From the NCBI GenBank assembly GCA_029532415.1, contig JAQOTA010000071.1:62001-126000 (forward strand): a stretch of DNA of 64,000 nt, read 5' to 3'. The notes under the pieces were generated by a model, which worked only from the letters and a program-made list of their open reading frames with translations, was not told the DNA's origin and did not search any database. Of this stretch, positions 1 to 11,204 are shown in pieces. Origin of the DNA: Marasmius tenuissimus (Eukaryota > Basidiomycota > Agaricomycetes > Agaricales > Marasmiaceae). The position numbers and the translations under genes were made by a program. Positions within the stretch are counted from its first letter, which is position 1; each line of letters starts with the position of its first letter.

Positions 1-565
1 GAGGCTCTTGGAAACAAGCATATGGCCACGCGGGAAAGAAGATCCTAAATCTGTGTCGAATACCAGAATGGAGGTGGTCATTCTCTGAACAGAATTCTCT
101 AGCTCGGGCTAAGCGTGCTATGACGCTGATCTGTTTTCACACTGATGGTGGAGATCCCAGAGCGGTAGTTGCTCGAAGTCGTAGGGTGGGCAGAGGTGAA
201 TCATTGACAAACCGGCGGAGATGCGCCTTGCCGTATGAACCAAGGAGGAGGGCAGAGCGTTGATCAAGTTGGAAGAAGAATTGGCCCCTACACTGCGTGT
301 CGCCGCTCAGTGCCTTTTGTGGCGAGAATCTACCCCTCTTGTCTAGATCATTGATGTAGATTTCCTATTCAGCTTATATTTGACGAGTGGAACGGAAGCT
401 TACATTGATCTAGGCGTACCTGAAGTGATATGGACCCCAAAGATAGCATGCTGCGCCCATGAACTGTCAGTGTTTGGGCCTGTACAGCTTTGCCCGTGTC
501 AGCTGAACTTCGCCCGCTGTACCCTTCCTCTGCCTTCAAGTGTGTTCAGCACCCCTCACATGCCA
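1..565. other. No gene recognised; upstream of orphan gene
   Basis: No supported gene. An open frame runs into this stretch from the gene that starts at 566, but the protein begins naturally at that ATG. The upstream residues have no recognisable character, so this is probably promoter and 5' leader. Confidence 0.4.
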
Positions 566-2896
566 ATGACTACTACTTTCTTTTCCAAGGCGAGGAACTT
601 CTCAATCAAAGGCGGGACGTTCAATGCCGTCCAAGGCGACCAGTACGTTATAACCCAAGTGCAAGATGCCCAGAAGAGAAGGAGATACATTGAAGGAGAC
701 GATGAGCATGAGGAAGCTGAATACGAGGAAGTACGTCTCTCTCTGGCCCCAGCTTGTCCAGTCATTCATCGAAACGACTTTTCAGTACGTTGAAATCAAG
801 CGAGGCGACATTCTGGCCGTCCGTGATATACATCGTTACTGCGAGTGGCGATGGGACGAGGAAAAGAAGGAGCATGTTCTGACGTACCAATGCGAGAAGG
901 CTGTTTTTACGGGGGAGCTGAGATTGGGAAGAGGAAGCGAGACATCCAAATTCACGATTATCTCGTACGATGGCCCCGATGCTCTCAAGGTGCGTGGCTA
1001 GTGTATCCGAAGTCCTCTACATCATTGATGAGTTGAATAGGCATGGAAAGCGGATTTTCGGGAATACTCACAAGTCAAGTTCGTCGCCCGATGCCCATGC
1101 GCTGAGCCCTTATCCCTGCTTTCCCCGCTGACATGATCACCAGACGCACAGACATCGCGCAGCTGTTCGGCATCAATCGATCTAGGATTCCCTTTTTAAT
1201 ATTCTATGGAGGTAGGCCGGCTCGTATACGTGCCACGGAATCCTGCTAACCTACCCAACCAGAGCTTGTACCGGCGGCACAGTTCACGAAGGGCCTGGGA
1301 CAATTATCCAGGACCTATCTCGAATTACTTAGAGTAAGTGACGCAGGACATCCGTCCATCTCATACTGACATATTTACTGTAGAGACAACTAGGCTGTGA
1401 CGACAGCGAGATGTGGATGGACCCTCGAATTGGAGTTCTATGCGCTGGACCGGAGGGGCCATGGTGCGAGGATATGTTCAAGTCGATCCTTCCACCCTGT
1501 GAGGTTCCAACGGACGTTGAGCTCCTAAAAGAGGACGTCTTTCTTCGCTATCTGGCAAGCTTGCGGTTAGGTGGAGATTTCGACAACGAAATTCTCGCGG
1601 TGCTTGGGTCGGTCACGTCTGGCCCAGATAAATCCGACCTAATCCCTTCTCGACCAAGTATCGTATCGGCAGTGACCAACACGGTGATAGCTGTTAGAAG
1701 CGGGAGTCTGTGGAGTTGGGGTACTTGGGATCGCTGCCTTGGAGAGAGGGACCTGTTGGAAAATGGTTTGAACAGGTAAGCGAATGGCGCATACCTTTGG
1801 CGTTGGCGATGCTCATCTGTCCATAGGTTCACTCTTCAACACTCTCAGTTCAAATTTCAGTTGCAGTTGGACGTGCACGAAGAACACATTTGCTGGCTCT
1901 CGCAATCGTTGAATATCTTCCACACATCTCATGTTTCGCTGGAGGATGATCTGAGCACTTACAGTCAGTCACGAGAGCCCGTTTAATTTGCGGTGTAGTA
2001 GCGTCATCTAACATGACACCTTTCTCAGAGCTTATTCTCCTCAAGCTCAACGGCACTATCTCGCCGTCTAGAGCCAAAAGACGGAGACGCCGGAGAGCTC
2101 CACCTATCTACCTTTTCATTCGTCCCATGTCAACATCCGAACCTTTGGAAGAGGTTGGCTCGGCGACTACGGCCTTCCATTTCTGGTCCTTCGATGAGAA
2201 TGGTCAGGTTCCCATGTCGAACAACACCTGCGTATATTTAGGCCTACCCGTAGCGCTCATCGCTTCCTCAGAACAGGTTTATTGGCCCACGCACACTTAC
2301 AAAACATTACGGGAGTATCTCGTTGCTAAAAGATATGACCCAGCCACACCTCGGTTCGCGCGGTACCTGGGATACCCCCTTTACGAGATCACAGAATCGA
2401 CGTCGAGTCGTTTTGAGGACATTGACGATTCTGCTGAGGGCAAGTCCCAGTTGTGTCTATGTCGCTTCTTGCCATTGATGTCTTTTGGGGTCTATAGAGC
2501 CTGCGGGAGCCGCTGAGAGCTTGGAGACGGCGATTTTGGGCACCTCAAACCCCCAGAGCACGAGCATCTGCGAGCTGGCAGACGACGACGAAGATTCATT
2601 GCTAGCGCTGCTGTTTGATGGTTCTCGACAAGATGGTGAGCACTTTTCGTAGACTCTTGGTTGATCCCTGGCACGATGTATCTGACTTATCTGTGTTAGT
2701 GCTTGAAAAGAGATTGTTGGATGCAGGGGTCGACGAGGGCCACCATGTTCATGCCCGTGACCTCTCCATTTCGGACGCCATCGACACAGGGACCAAGTTT
2801 ACATTACACCTTTGGAGGTTTTGGTCTTCGATCACTTCGTTCCCGTTATTGTGGACTGCATATGAAGGCTCAGACATTCCAGCTATAGGACTTTGA
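566..2896 (+). CDS. Orphan Agaricomycete protein with FxIxGGxFxxVxGD N-terminal motif
   Basis: Function unknown. Ten exons (566-730, 786-989, 1041-1078, 1144-1211, 1263-1333, 1384-1775, 1827-1963, 2029-2439, 2498-2635, 2700-2896) join in phase into 606 residues. Residues about 5-25 carry FFSKARNFSIKGGTF followed by VQGDQY. This resembles a short N-terminal motif repeated in many basidiomycete NLR-like and orphan proteins (recalled, not searched). It is followed by an acidic stretch and a WRWDEEKKEH segment, and then no domain I can name. A basic run of R and K (KRRRRRR) lies near residue 370. The intron at 2440-2497 begins with GC rather than GT; all other introns are GT-AG. The start was chosen because the motif normally sits at the extreme N-terminus. 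The gene looks intact. It belongs to a lineage-expanded family, so a role in recognition is only a guess. Confidence 0.72.
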
Positions 2897-3968
2897 ACTC
2901 GTTGTGATGACTTGCACTTGCGTACATGTACAGCTCAATCGGTGTTAGGTCGAACCAATGTCGTGAGGATTTCTCAGAGTTAAGGGGGTAGAACCCCTCT
3001 TAGTCCAGGGCATGAGCTTCAAGGCTCATCTTTTATTTCCCCGACTCTCTTTAGAGAGGAGGGCTTTGTGAACGCCCGATCAAGCCAAGCACGTGAGTCT
3101 ACTCTCACGTGAGCTGCATAGCATGTGACCTTACCGCAATGAATTCAAATTTCAGGAGGTTCCAGAGGACCAGGATTCAACCAGAATCCATGTACAGTCC
3201 AGAGCCCGCGACGCAGCTGAACCTTCGAAACTCAACCTCTACGTGCCCTCATGAGCGGTATCGGAACAACAGTCGAAATTCAAGAAGCCAGCAGGCGCTC
3301 TCCCTCGGGAGATATTAACTTGGAATCAACCTCCGCCTTGACGAAGTAAAGGGCCGCCAAAGATCTGCGTATTCTTGCAGTCAAACTTGCAGAGATGTTC
3401 GGCAAGTTCACTGTTCAGTCCGTGCACAAAATCCCGGAATTGCATTGTTATTGTGGCTGCTTGATTGTTATTATATATTCCAATTTGTACTGGGCTAGAG
3501 AGTTACGCATGCTTTCATAATTACCTAGATACACCTATACATCTTCATCCAGATTAGAGAGTCGGGGAATGGCGCGCTTGTGTGCCCTTAAGCATCTGAG
3601 TATGTCAATGGAATCTCTCGTCAGGAGGGACGAAACAGCAGCAACAAAACACGGTAACGCGACGAAGACCGTGGCACGTATCGTGATTCAAACGCGCCCA
3701 CGTGACATGACACGCCACTGTCGCGTCGCTTGGCTGCTCATACGCCAGTCCAAGTCCAAGTTTCGAACAACGCAGTTGAAATTATTTTAGGGCTGTAAAG
3801 GTTAGATAACGTAGCAAGATACTAAGGAGAGCCAACAACAGTCGAGTAATGGAGGAACGCGTATTAGGAGTCATAATAAATGGAGATGTACATACACAAA
3901 CAATTCTCGACCAAGGTACTCAAAAGTACATTGAATCGTATTAGTTGGTAAGTAGGAGCATCATTCAC
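2897..3968. other. Intergenic; hairpin cluster, no gene
   Basis: No coding region recognised. The first 215 bases hold five closely spaced inverted repeats (annotated separately). The remainder shows only short, unconvincing frames between the orphan gene and the minus-strand zinc-finger gene. Confidence 0.4.
2985..3111. repeat. Cluster of five short inverted repeats
   Basis: Five small hairpins lie in 127 bases: GGGGT/ACCCC at 2985-2997, ATGAGC/GCTCAT at 3012-3029, CTCTCT/AGAGAG at 3045-3058, GGGC/GCCC at 3061-3077, and CACGTGAG/CTCACGTG at 3090-3111. They begin about 90 bases after the stop codon of the orphan gene. They could be 3'-end structure, a structured RNA, or part of a decayed element. 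No tRNA or known ncRNA fold was recognised. Confidence 0.5.
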
Positions 3969-4780
3969 CTAAACCGCTATGAACCCGACGTCCGTATGAG
4001 TGCATGCGGCCTCCGGCAGGTGAAGGTCTGCCTCGCGACCTGAAGTACGACGGTATTCGTCTTCCGATGGCCATGAATAATATGGCGTGTATAGCTTGAA
4101 CTGAGCTGGAGCTTCGATGGCAAAGCTGTAAGGCTCTTCGAGGTGGCTTATATCCCCTTGCGACTCGGCAAAATGAGAGGGAGAGTGTGTCATGCCGGGG
4201 CACAGTCGTTCAACGCGTCGCACACCGTCCCTCAAACAAGATGCTACGATCGCCTGGTCCAGCGGTGACATCTCGGAGCTACTATCGTTCTGTAGCGGCT
4301 TATCCAATGCTCGAGAAGTCTCGAGGCCCAATATGGTTTCGGGACGGCCGTTCTCGACATTCGAAGTACAGGTAAGGTCGAAGGTTGCATTCGTGATTTT
4401 TGACGGTTTCTCGGTTTGATGCCCATGCATCTTTTGGCGGTGGCGGGTAAGACCTCCAACGTTGTGCGTCTTGAAGGCACAATCTGGGCACTCTATAACA
4501 TTTTCATAGATACTGTTCATATCCAAATGCCAGTTGCTAAGTCCTTGATCGCAGAATGATAGAGGGATAAAGGGCATACCGTTTCTTTGTATTAGAGCGT
4601 GTCTGGATGGTAGACTTGTGGGACGCTTGTTTGGCTCTCGAGCACTACGAACAGATTATGAGAATATCAGTTGCGATTAGAGGACAGAAAACCCGGAGCT
4701 GAGGAAACACAGATACACGATCCTCAACCAGAAACGTGGACACCGAGCACTCACCTTCTTAGCCTGTGAACGTGCCATTC
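3969..4780 (-). CDS. C2H2 zinc-finger protein
   Basis: Probable nuclear DNA-binding protein of about 210 residues in three exons on the minus strand. It begins MARSQAKK at 4780. Exon 2 (roughly 4648-4583) adds a basic segment ending NTKK, and exon 3 runs to the stop at 3969. The only clear domain is one C2H2 finger just after the second junction, CPDCAFKT...LTRHRQKMHG (residues about 38-58). The rest is acidic and polar with no motif. The short basic N-terminus may be a nuclear localisation signal. The finger closely resembles the last finger of the larger gene at 7494-8934, which is transcribed divergently, so the two are probably paralogues. A single finger gives limited DNA specificity, so regulatory function is inferred. 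Confidence 0.72.
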
Positions 4781-7493
4781 TGCGTTTGCAATGAAAGAGT
4801 AAAAGGTCGAATGTCGTGGACGATTAAGAGAAGAAACTGCTTCGTTCAATCGACTCCCAAGTTGAACGTTTGAACCTTTTGTTGTCTCCGTGGGAAGTCG
4901 ATCATGTGCATGAGGAGGTTGTTGACTTGTTGACTCACCTGGGCGGGAAGGCCATTGTTGTCGAGCGGCAGTCATCGAATCACCATTCATGTTCAATAAT
5001 GCCTGCTAATATGGCCCTATATGGGTGAAAGCCACGTTTCATTTGTTTGTACTCAGGAACATAGCATTCATCATCAGTTCTGAAGCCTACCATGTCTTCG
5101 AAACGAAGAGCCCGTAAGACTTCTGTTCCCGTTCAATATCCATGCTCAACTTGAATGTTGTTGGGCCTCTCCGTGCTGCAGTGTTAACTGAGAGCCGCCC
5201 CCCTTTGAGATTGCCATTGCTTGGCTGGTATGCCGCGACGGGGTCTGAACTCTGAAGGCCTGGAGGCTGAGGGAGAGTGACGGAGATAAGGGAGTTCGAA
5301 ATCTTCAAATGCCTGTGATCCGGTTGTGGCGGCCCGAGGACATACATATTGTCCTTCATCCACCACTTCCTTACCACTCATCACGACGTATCCTCAGCGC
5401 GGCAAGTGAGACGGCAGCGACGTTGTGGAAAAATTGCTGAGAAGCCTTCGAGCGTTGAGAGGTTGGGATAAACAGCTTAAGACAAGGTGCGTCCCCAATA
5501 ATATTCGTTCCTTGTACAAGGCCTTACTTTCCACATTTTCGATCGTCAAAGACCTTCGCTTTGGCATGTATTAGCCACCTCTTCGATCGATCTTCTAAAA
5601 CTGCTGTATGAAAGTCATAGCCAAAGCAATAGGATTAGTTATCCCAAGACAAAATCCGCCATCCCCTTGCTTGTGGCCCGTCGTGCTGCCGCATTCTACG
5701 CTTGAATTCACCGGTCCTGGCAATGGTCAAATCTCCAATCAGTTATGGAACGAACGATACTTCACAGCTTCAACCGCTTTCCACTCAGTAACCTGATGCT
5801 ACGACATGTCCGTAGAGTGCAAAGCAGGTGTCACAGTGGTCTGCCATTGGAGATTAACACACCCTTCTTACTGTCTATATCTGACTACCCAGCAGTGCGC
5901 AGTTTGATAAGCCCGGACAAGGAAAAGACCAATGAATCTTAACCTCTACTGTGAATGCAGATTGCACGCGAGCCTTCGAATCTCTTTCGTCAGCATGTTT
6001 TTAGCGTGTTTGGAACGATAAGGTAAACATTAGATTGAGCGTAGTATTGCGCTCAAACCATGAAAAGACGCGTCGAACATTGCAATTTGCCGTACTGGGT
6101 TCCAAGCATGTTCGAGCTTCGCGGTGAGCTGCGAGGGTAATGACGCGTCATATGGGGAATGCCGTTTCCGGACCGACGGTCCCCCAGAACCGACTACCAG
6201 ATTTCCTTCCTGACGGCGACGCCTGACGCAACACCTTCACAACAGCTACATGCTTGCCATCGTCGCTGAAGGACCGGTTACAGACCTGCACGATGGCCAT
6301 TTCTCGAAATTTCTTTCAAGGTGTCAGGTGCATGAATGAAGATTGTTGAAGGATTGAGGGGTGAATAGTACGTATTTGCGCGTTTTTTCGCCGTTCTTCT
6401 ATTTTCTAAGAACGTTCGTGTTTCGTTTTAAAGTATTGTTGAGTGTACAAAGCGCTCAGCTATATAGTCTCATCTTCCCGATGCTAGTCATGCTCCGTAC
6501 GACGGTTCGAGAACTTTGTGATTCCTCGCCGCTCTTTCCAGGGCCTCGGATACCGCTGGCACACCATCTTGAAGCTGCATGTATTTTCGGCTGGGCGAAC
6601 TTCAAGAGGAAGTAGAAAACATGTTCTACCAAATTGGAGTAGCCCGTGTCTGGTTCCTACCTTCTCGAATGCTTTCACATTGACCGCCGATGGATGGTCA
6701 TCCCACATTTCTCTCTATGCTCTCGCTTTCCATGGGATTTGTCTCCAAGGAGTCTTCAGACCTCCAAGCAACCTCAAAGCGCCAGTTCTTGACGGAGATC
6801 GAGTAGAGATTGCCAATCTAAAGCGTCACGGTCAAAGGGGTGATGACATTCGGATACCGGCCTCCTCAGATCTCTACTTTTGCTTTCGGCAAGCTCGTTG
6901 GGCTGAAGAGTCTACTGCGATCGTTGCAACGGAGGTTTCTACTGTGGTCAGCTTTCGCAGACTGTTGGAATGCGAGGCGCTGCGTTTGTTATGCTGGAAA
7001 ATAGGCCAGAGCCTCGGACTGCTTGTTTATTCCCATGTCGTTTGTCCATATTCACCGGGCTCTGAATCTTTTTCTTTTTCGGACCAAAAAGGCAATTTCT
7101 ACCCGACATTTGATCTCTGACTTAGCTCCGAATGGCGGACCATAGAGGACCATTGTCAGGGTACCTCCACAACCTCGCCGTCCCTCCCTTCTATCCGCCG
7201 GTGTGGCCTATGGCCACGGCGATAGCTCTGTGCTGGGACCTGTCTATTGCTTGGCCTGCTTTGACCGAAGTCAACCGGTCCAAAGTGAGCGGGTTGAGCC
7301 CCAAATCTGCATTTGACGAACAATAAGTTCACAACTTCACAACATTATCAGTTTGGCTGTACGGCATCCTGGACCGGTTTAAAGGTCGACTGTCTCCGAC
7401 TCTGTTTCTTTCCTCAGAGCTACGACCATCCCTTCTCCTCAGCCCGCAAATACTCTGAGACTCCCACTGTTTTCTTCTCCTGTAACATTCGTC
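4781..7493. other. Divergent intergenic region between two zinc-finger genes
   Basis: These 2.7 kb separate two divergent zinc-finger genes. The longest open frames (6518-7120 plus; 5087-5377 minus) have no recognisable domain and no convincing splice extension. The part close to 7494 must contain that gene's promoter. No repeat or RNA gene was recognised. Confidence 0.4.
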
Positions 7494-8934
7494 ATGGCTC
7501 AGAACAAGATCGTGAGTATCCTTTCATTGATTCCGTCAAGTTCGATCGACGATCACTCACCCTTGTTATTGCAGTCCGAAGAACAGACTGCACTCGACAA
7601 GTCTTATTTATGCGAACTTTGTGGGAACTCATTCACTCGTAAAGCCGATGCAAACAGACACAGGCTCGCCAAACACGCATCTGCAGAAGAGAAGAGGTCC
7701 TTGTGAGTAGCTCTCTGCACCTACCAACCACGGCATGCTAATGATACAAAGGTTTCACTATTGCAAATGGGAGGGTTGCAGTTATCACGCCGCACAGAAA
7801 TCGAACCTCAAAACCCACCTGAAAACACAGTACGCCGCCGCAGATTCCCTTCTAGACCGCGCGACTGACTTGACTCTCCTCAGCACGAAGGACAAGGACT
7901 CACGGTGTCCAGATTGCAGTTATTCGACAGGAGATGCTGCCTCCCTTTGCCGCCACCGCAAGAGAATCCATGGATACAAACCGGCACCGAGGAGAAAAAG
8001 GAACACTCGTGATATTGTAAACAACATTCGTGCCGGGTCTGCCTCGGCCAGCTCATCGGAAGGCTCCTCTTCCTATACGTCCACGAACCCCTCATCCCAG
8101 TCAACTAGTCCGGCGCTCACTTCTGGCCTCGAATTGGCCGAGAGGTCCCCGTCGGATACCCCTGCTTTGACATTCGTCCCCAACAACCAGGCCCACATCC
8201 CCCACCTCAACACTAACCACATGGTTCACCAGCCTGTACCTCTGCGTTCATCTATCGAGTCTCTCCATACCCGGGCCCAGGATCCATTGGCATCCTCCGC
8301 TCACTCGGCTTCGGCGTCGAGCTTCTGCACAGGCGGCAGCGAGTGGCCCCATTTTGCACAGCAATCTCCCGAGCAAGTTCGCCTCCCCAGTATCAGAGAT
8401 GCGTTTGATCTCCCGAGACCTCGCTCAGAATCTCGACGTTCATTTGGTCGTGACTACCGTCACCTACCTTACCCCGCGCCTTCTTACAACTACCAATCCT
8501 CGACGACCTCCTCCTCTCACCACCGATCGTCCAGTGACCCAGCCACTCACAACGAGCGTGCGGTGGTATCTGAAAGGCACACTGATACTGTCGATTCTTC
8601 GTTCGAAGGCGGTCGCTCCTCCAGTGATGTCTGGGGCAATTCCGAGAACAAGGCTAGGATGGCTTCACCACCTCGACCTGCGACCCCGTTGACGTTCGAC
8701 CGTACTAGCATGGAACGATATCATACTTCATCGAACAGCTCGGCTTCGATGTCGGGTCCATACAACTACGAGCACGAATCTTCTGTGTTTGGCAGAGAAG
8801 ACGAAGACGAAGTCTATACCACCCGAACATCGTCATCATACTTTACTTATCCCGAGTCCAACTACCGTTATCCTCTAGAGGATGACCCGGACTTTCCTGC
8901 GTACACTTACCCACCACCGCCCCGCGAGTTCTGA
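7494..8934 (+). CDS. C2H2 zinc-finger transcription factor
   Basis: Probable nuclear transcription factor of 424 residues. Exons 7494-7511, 7575-7702, 7752-7829 and 7884-8934 join in phase, starting MAQNKI. Three fingers are visible in the first third: CELCGNSFTRKADANRHRLAKH, CKWEGCSYHAAQKSNLKTHLKTH (completed only across the third intron) and CPDCSYSTGDAASLCRHRKRIHG. A basic patch KPAPRRKRNTR follows and could be a nuclear localisation signal. The remaining 250 or so residues are rich in Ser, Thr, Pro and Tyr, as expected for a disordered regulatory region. The third finger matches the finger of the divergent gene at 3969-4780. The target genes cannot be read from sequence. Confidence 0.85.
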
Positions 8935-9525
8935 CTTGTATCGGAGACATTGTGTGTAGGATATCTGCGATCAATTTCCTTCCTCGCTGCTCGTCGATCC
9001 CTCCCGTCTCCATTCTTCGTATCGATGATGTTTCTCGTACCTATCCACCATCAAAACCCCATAACGTTCATGATGACTATTCCATTGTTTCCTGTCTTCA
9101 CCTCAATCGATTTTCTCCCGTCCAAGCTCGTGATATCCTCCGCATCTCTGTTCCATCTCGTATACATATATCCCACGTCGCGATACCTCACACTGTTCCA
9201 TCCTTTCCTCGGTACCATCTGAAGTCATCCTCAAATCTGTTATTTATTATCTGTTGTTATTGTTGTTTCGATAAAGCTTGTATACTTGATAATTAATCGT
9301 TGAATCTACTCAAAATTCTCGAACACTGACAGTACCTTACCGCGATTCGATATTCAATACATATTCAACTCACGCGTCGCGACGCGTCCACAACGTCACG
9401 TGCTCTTGAATATCTGAGAATTTTCTGGCCGAGTCGGAGTCGCGCGCCTTCATCCTTTCCCCATAAATCATGTCACTCTGAACTCTGACTGCTCACACAC
9501 CCCAACCCACCAACATCAACCGTGC
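8935..9525. other. 3' UTR of zinc-finger gene and MRM2-like promoter
   Basis: T-rich sequence after 8934 fits a 3' untranslated region; ATTAATCG near 9295 ends an AT-rich stretch. From about 9360 a palindrome and a CACGTG box lie upstream of the methyltransferase start. No additional gene is supported. Confidence 0.45.
9372..9387. promoter_or_regulatory. 16-bp perfect palindrome with two ACGCGT boxes
   Basis: The sequence ACGCGTCGCGACGCGT is its own reverse complement and holds two ACGCGT boxes, the core recognised by the fungal MBF (MCB) cell-cycle factor. It lies about 140 bases before the ATG at 9526. A TCACGTG box follows at about 9396. A related CGCGACGCGT stretch sits upstream of the DUF4604 gene (35077-35093). 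Regulatory use is inferred. Confidence 0.5.
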
Positions 9526-10555
9526 ATGTCCTTTCGACCCACTCTAGTCGCCCTAGCGCAACGAAAATCTTCCAAAAACTGGCTCCGTCGACAACACGGA
9601 GATCCCTTCGTCAAACAACGAGCCGAAGACAAATTCAATTCGCGTTCGGCGTACAAGTTGATAGAAATCTCTGAACGAAATGGACGGTTTCTCGAACGGG
9701 ACAATGTTAGGCTTGTTATTGATTTGGGTGCTGCACCCGGAGGATGGAGTCAGATAGCTGCGAGGGGAGCTGGTTCTTCGCGTTTGGAGGAGGGGATGTT
9801 TGGGTTGAGGAAATCACAACCACCGTCACAACTACCACCACCACAGGAGGACGATGCCAAAGAGGTTTATGGGAAGGAGAAATGGAAGGACAAGGAGAGC
9901 AAAAAGGGTAAAGGAAAAGGCAAAGGAAGAGAGACGAAGGCTCCCAGGCTATCCGGGCCCGGCAAAGCCTACGACCCTCTCAACATTGACAATCTGCTAG
10001 CGCAGGACGAACACGACTCTCACCCCACCGACGGTCCTTTAGTTGTCGCGGTGGACTTGCTCCCGATTCAACATATCCCTGGTGTTCATTCCATAGTCGC
10101 AGACTTTCTTCATCCTCGAACTGAGGGACTCATACACGACGTCCTCAAGGAAAACGGTTTTGTGCACGACAAGGCCGACGTGATTCTCTCTGATATCGCA
10201 CCGAACATGACGGGTGTCCCCGCACACGATAACGAGGCTGGCTTAGAAGTCTGTCGTGCGGTATGGCAGTTTGCGAGGAAGTATCTGTCAAGGGACGTTC
10301 ACGATTCTACGGGACGTGGTGGAGTATTACTGTACGTGTTTCTTGCCTTTTTTTTTGAATGTTTCAATGCTCACGTAGTTTTTACGTTCGTATAGATTGA
10401 AGCACTTCACACACCCAGATGTAGAGGACTTTCGAAAGCGCAATTTTGACCCTCACTTTCGACGAGTCACTTGTATCAAGCCAGAGTCGAGCCGTTCGGA
10501 ATCTAAGGAGGCATACTATCTATGTCAGGGATTTAGAGGCTCGGCAGATCCATGA
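9526..10555 (+). CDS. MRM2: FtsJ/RrmJ-family 2'-O-ribose rRNA methyltransferase, MRM2-like
   Basis: Transfers a methyl group from S-adenosylmethionine to a ribose 2'-hydroxyl. The closest role is methylation of mitochondrial large-subunit rRNA. Two exons (9526 to about 10332, then about 10395-10555) give roughly 320 residues. Visible features are WLRRQHGDPFVKQRAEDKF and SRSAYKL (catalytic Lys), the SAM motif VIDLGAAPGGWSQ (residues about 66-78), SDIAPNMTG (catalytic Asp), LKHF after the intron (second Lys) and SKEAYYLCQGF (Glu), completing the K-D-K-E tetrad. A Lys/Gly-rich insert of about 60 residues (roughly 95-155) follows the SAM motif and is absent from bacterial RrmJ. The short N-terminus with few acidic residues would allow mitochondrial import. 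Cytosolic Trm7 and nucleolar Spb1 are less likely because of the DPFVKQR N-terminal signature and the lack of a Spb1 C-terminal domain. Confidence 0.9.
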
Positions 10556-11204
10556 AGGCTTCTACGGTATCAGAGCTCTACAAGTTTCCTTGGGCATTGC
10601 ACACTATCCCCCTTTTGGTGGAGAATGAGCAGATGGTGTCAGTATCATGGGTGGAAACAAGGTCATTTCGGGTGTTGAATCTCACGCACAGGCTCAATGA
10701 TCCCTTCCTCGAGTGTTTCCGCGATAGAGATCTGCCATAGAGATGCATAGAAGCGGAGGTTGACGAGAGAGAGGGCGACCGTTGCCATTCTTAGATCACG
10801 GTCAAACTTAGAACGGTTTTTAATAATGTTGACGGTAGATCAATTAACAGAGCCAAGTTTACGACTTGAGAGTGGATACAATTCGGGTGTTGCAAATCCT
10901 CGTTCCCCCCTTCCTTTTCGGTCCTCCAACATAGTGCTCCCTGCCTTCCCGTCTTGCTTGGCACTATAGACTCCATTCTATTCAGCTTTGCCTCGTTGCT
11001 GTCTGGGCTTTGAGGCTGAGCAGCTTCGGGCGGCCTAAAACGAAAGCGACTACGATCCATTAATACAATCTACATACTAAAATCATGGTGTATATAAGTG
11101 GCATACTAGTTGAAGCTGCATAATGTTCCGGCAATAGTAATGTAAACCTAAGTAAAGTAACGAATCAATGATATACAAGAAAAATCGTAAAACAGGGGGT
11201 ATTT
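10556..11204. other. Intergenic between convergent genes; nothing recognised
   Basis: This stretch lies between the stop of the methyltransferase and the stop of the minus-strand Ser-rich gene. It should contain both 3' untranslated regions. Short frames here show no domain. Confidence 0.4.

Noticed and set aside
6518..7120. 200-residue open frame upstream of the zinc-finger gene
   Set aside because: No domain, no codon-like composition and no splice support; probably promoter-side sequence.
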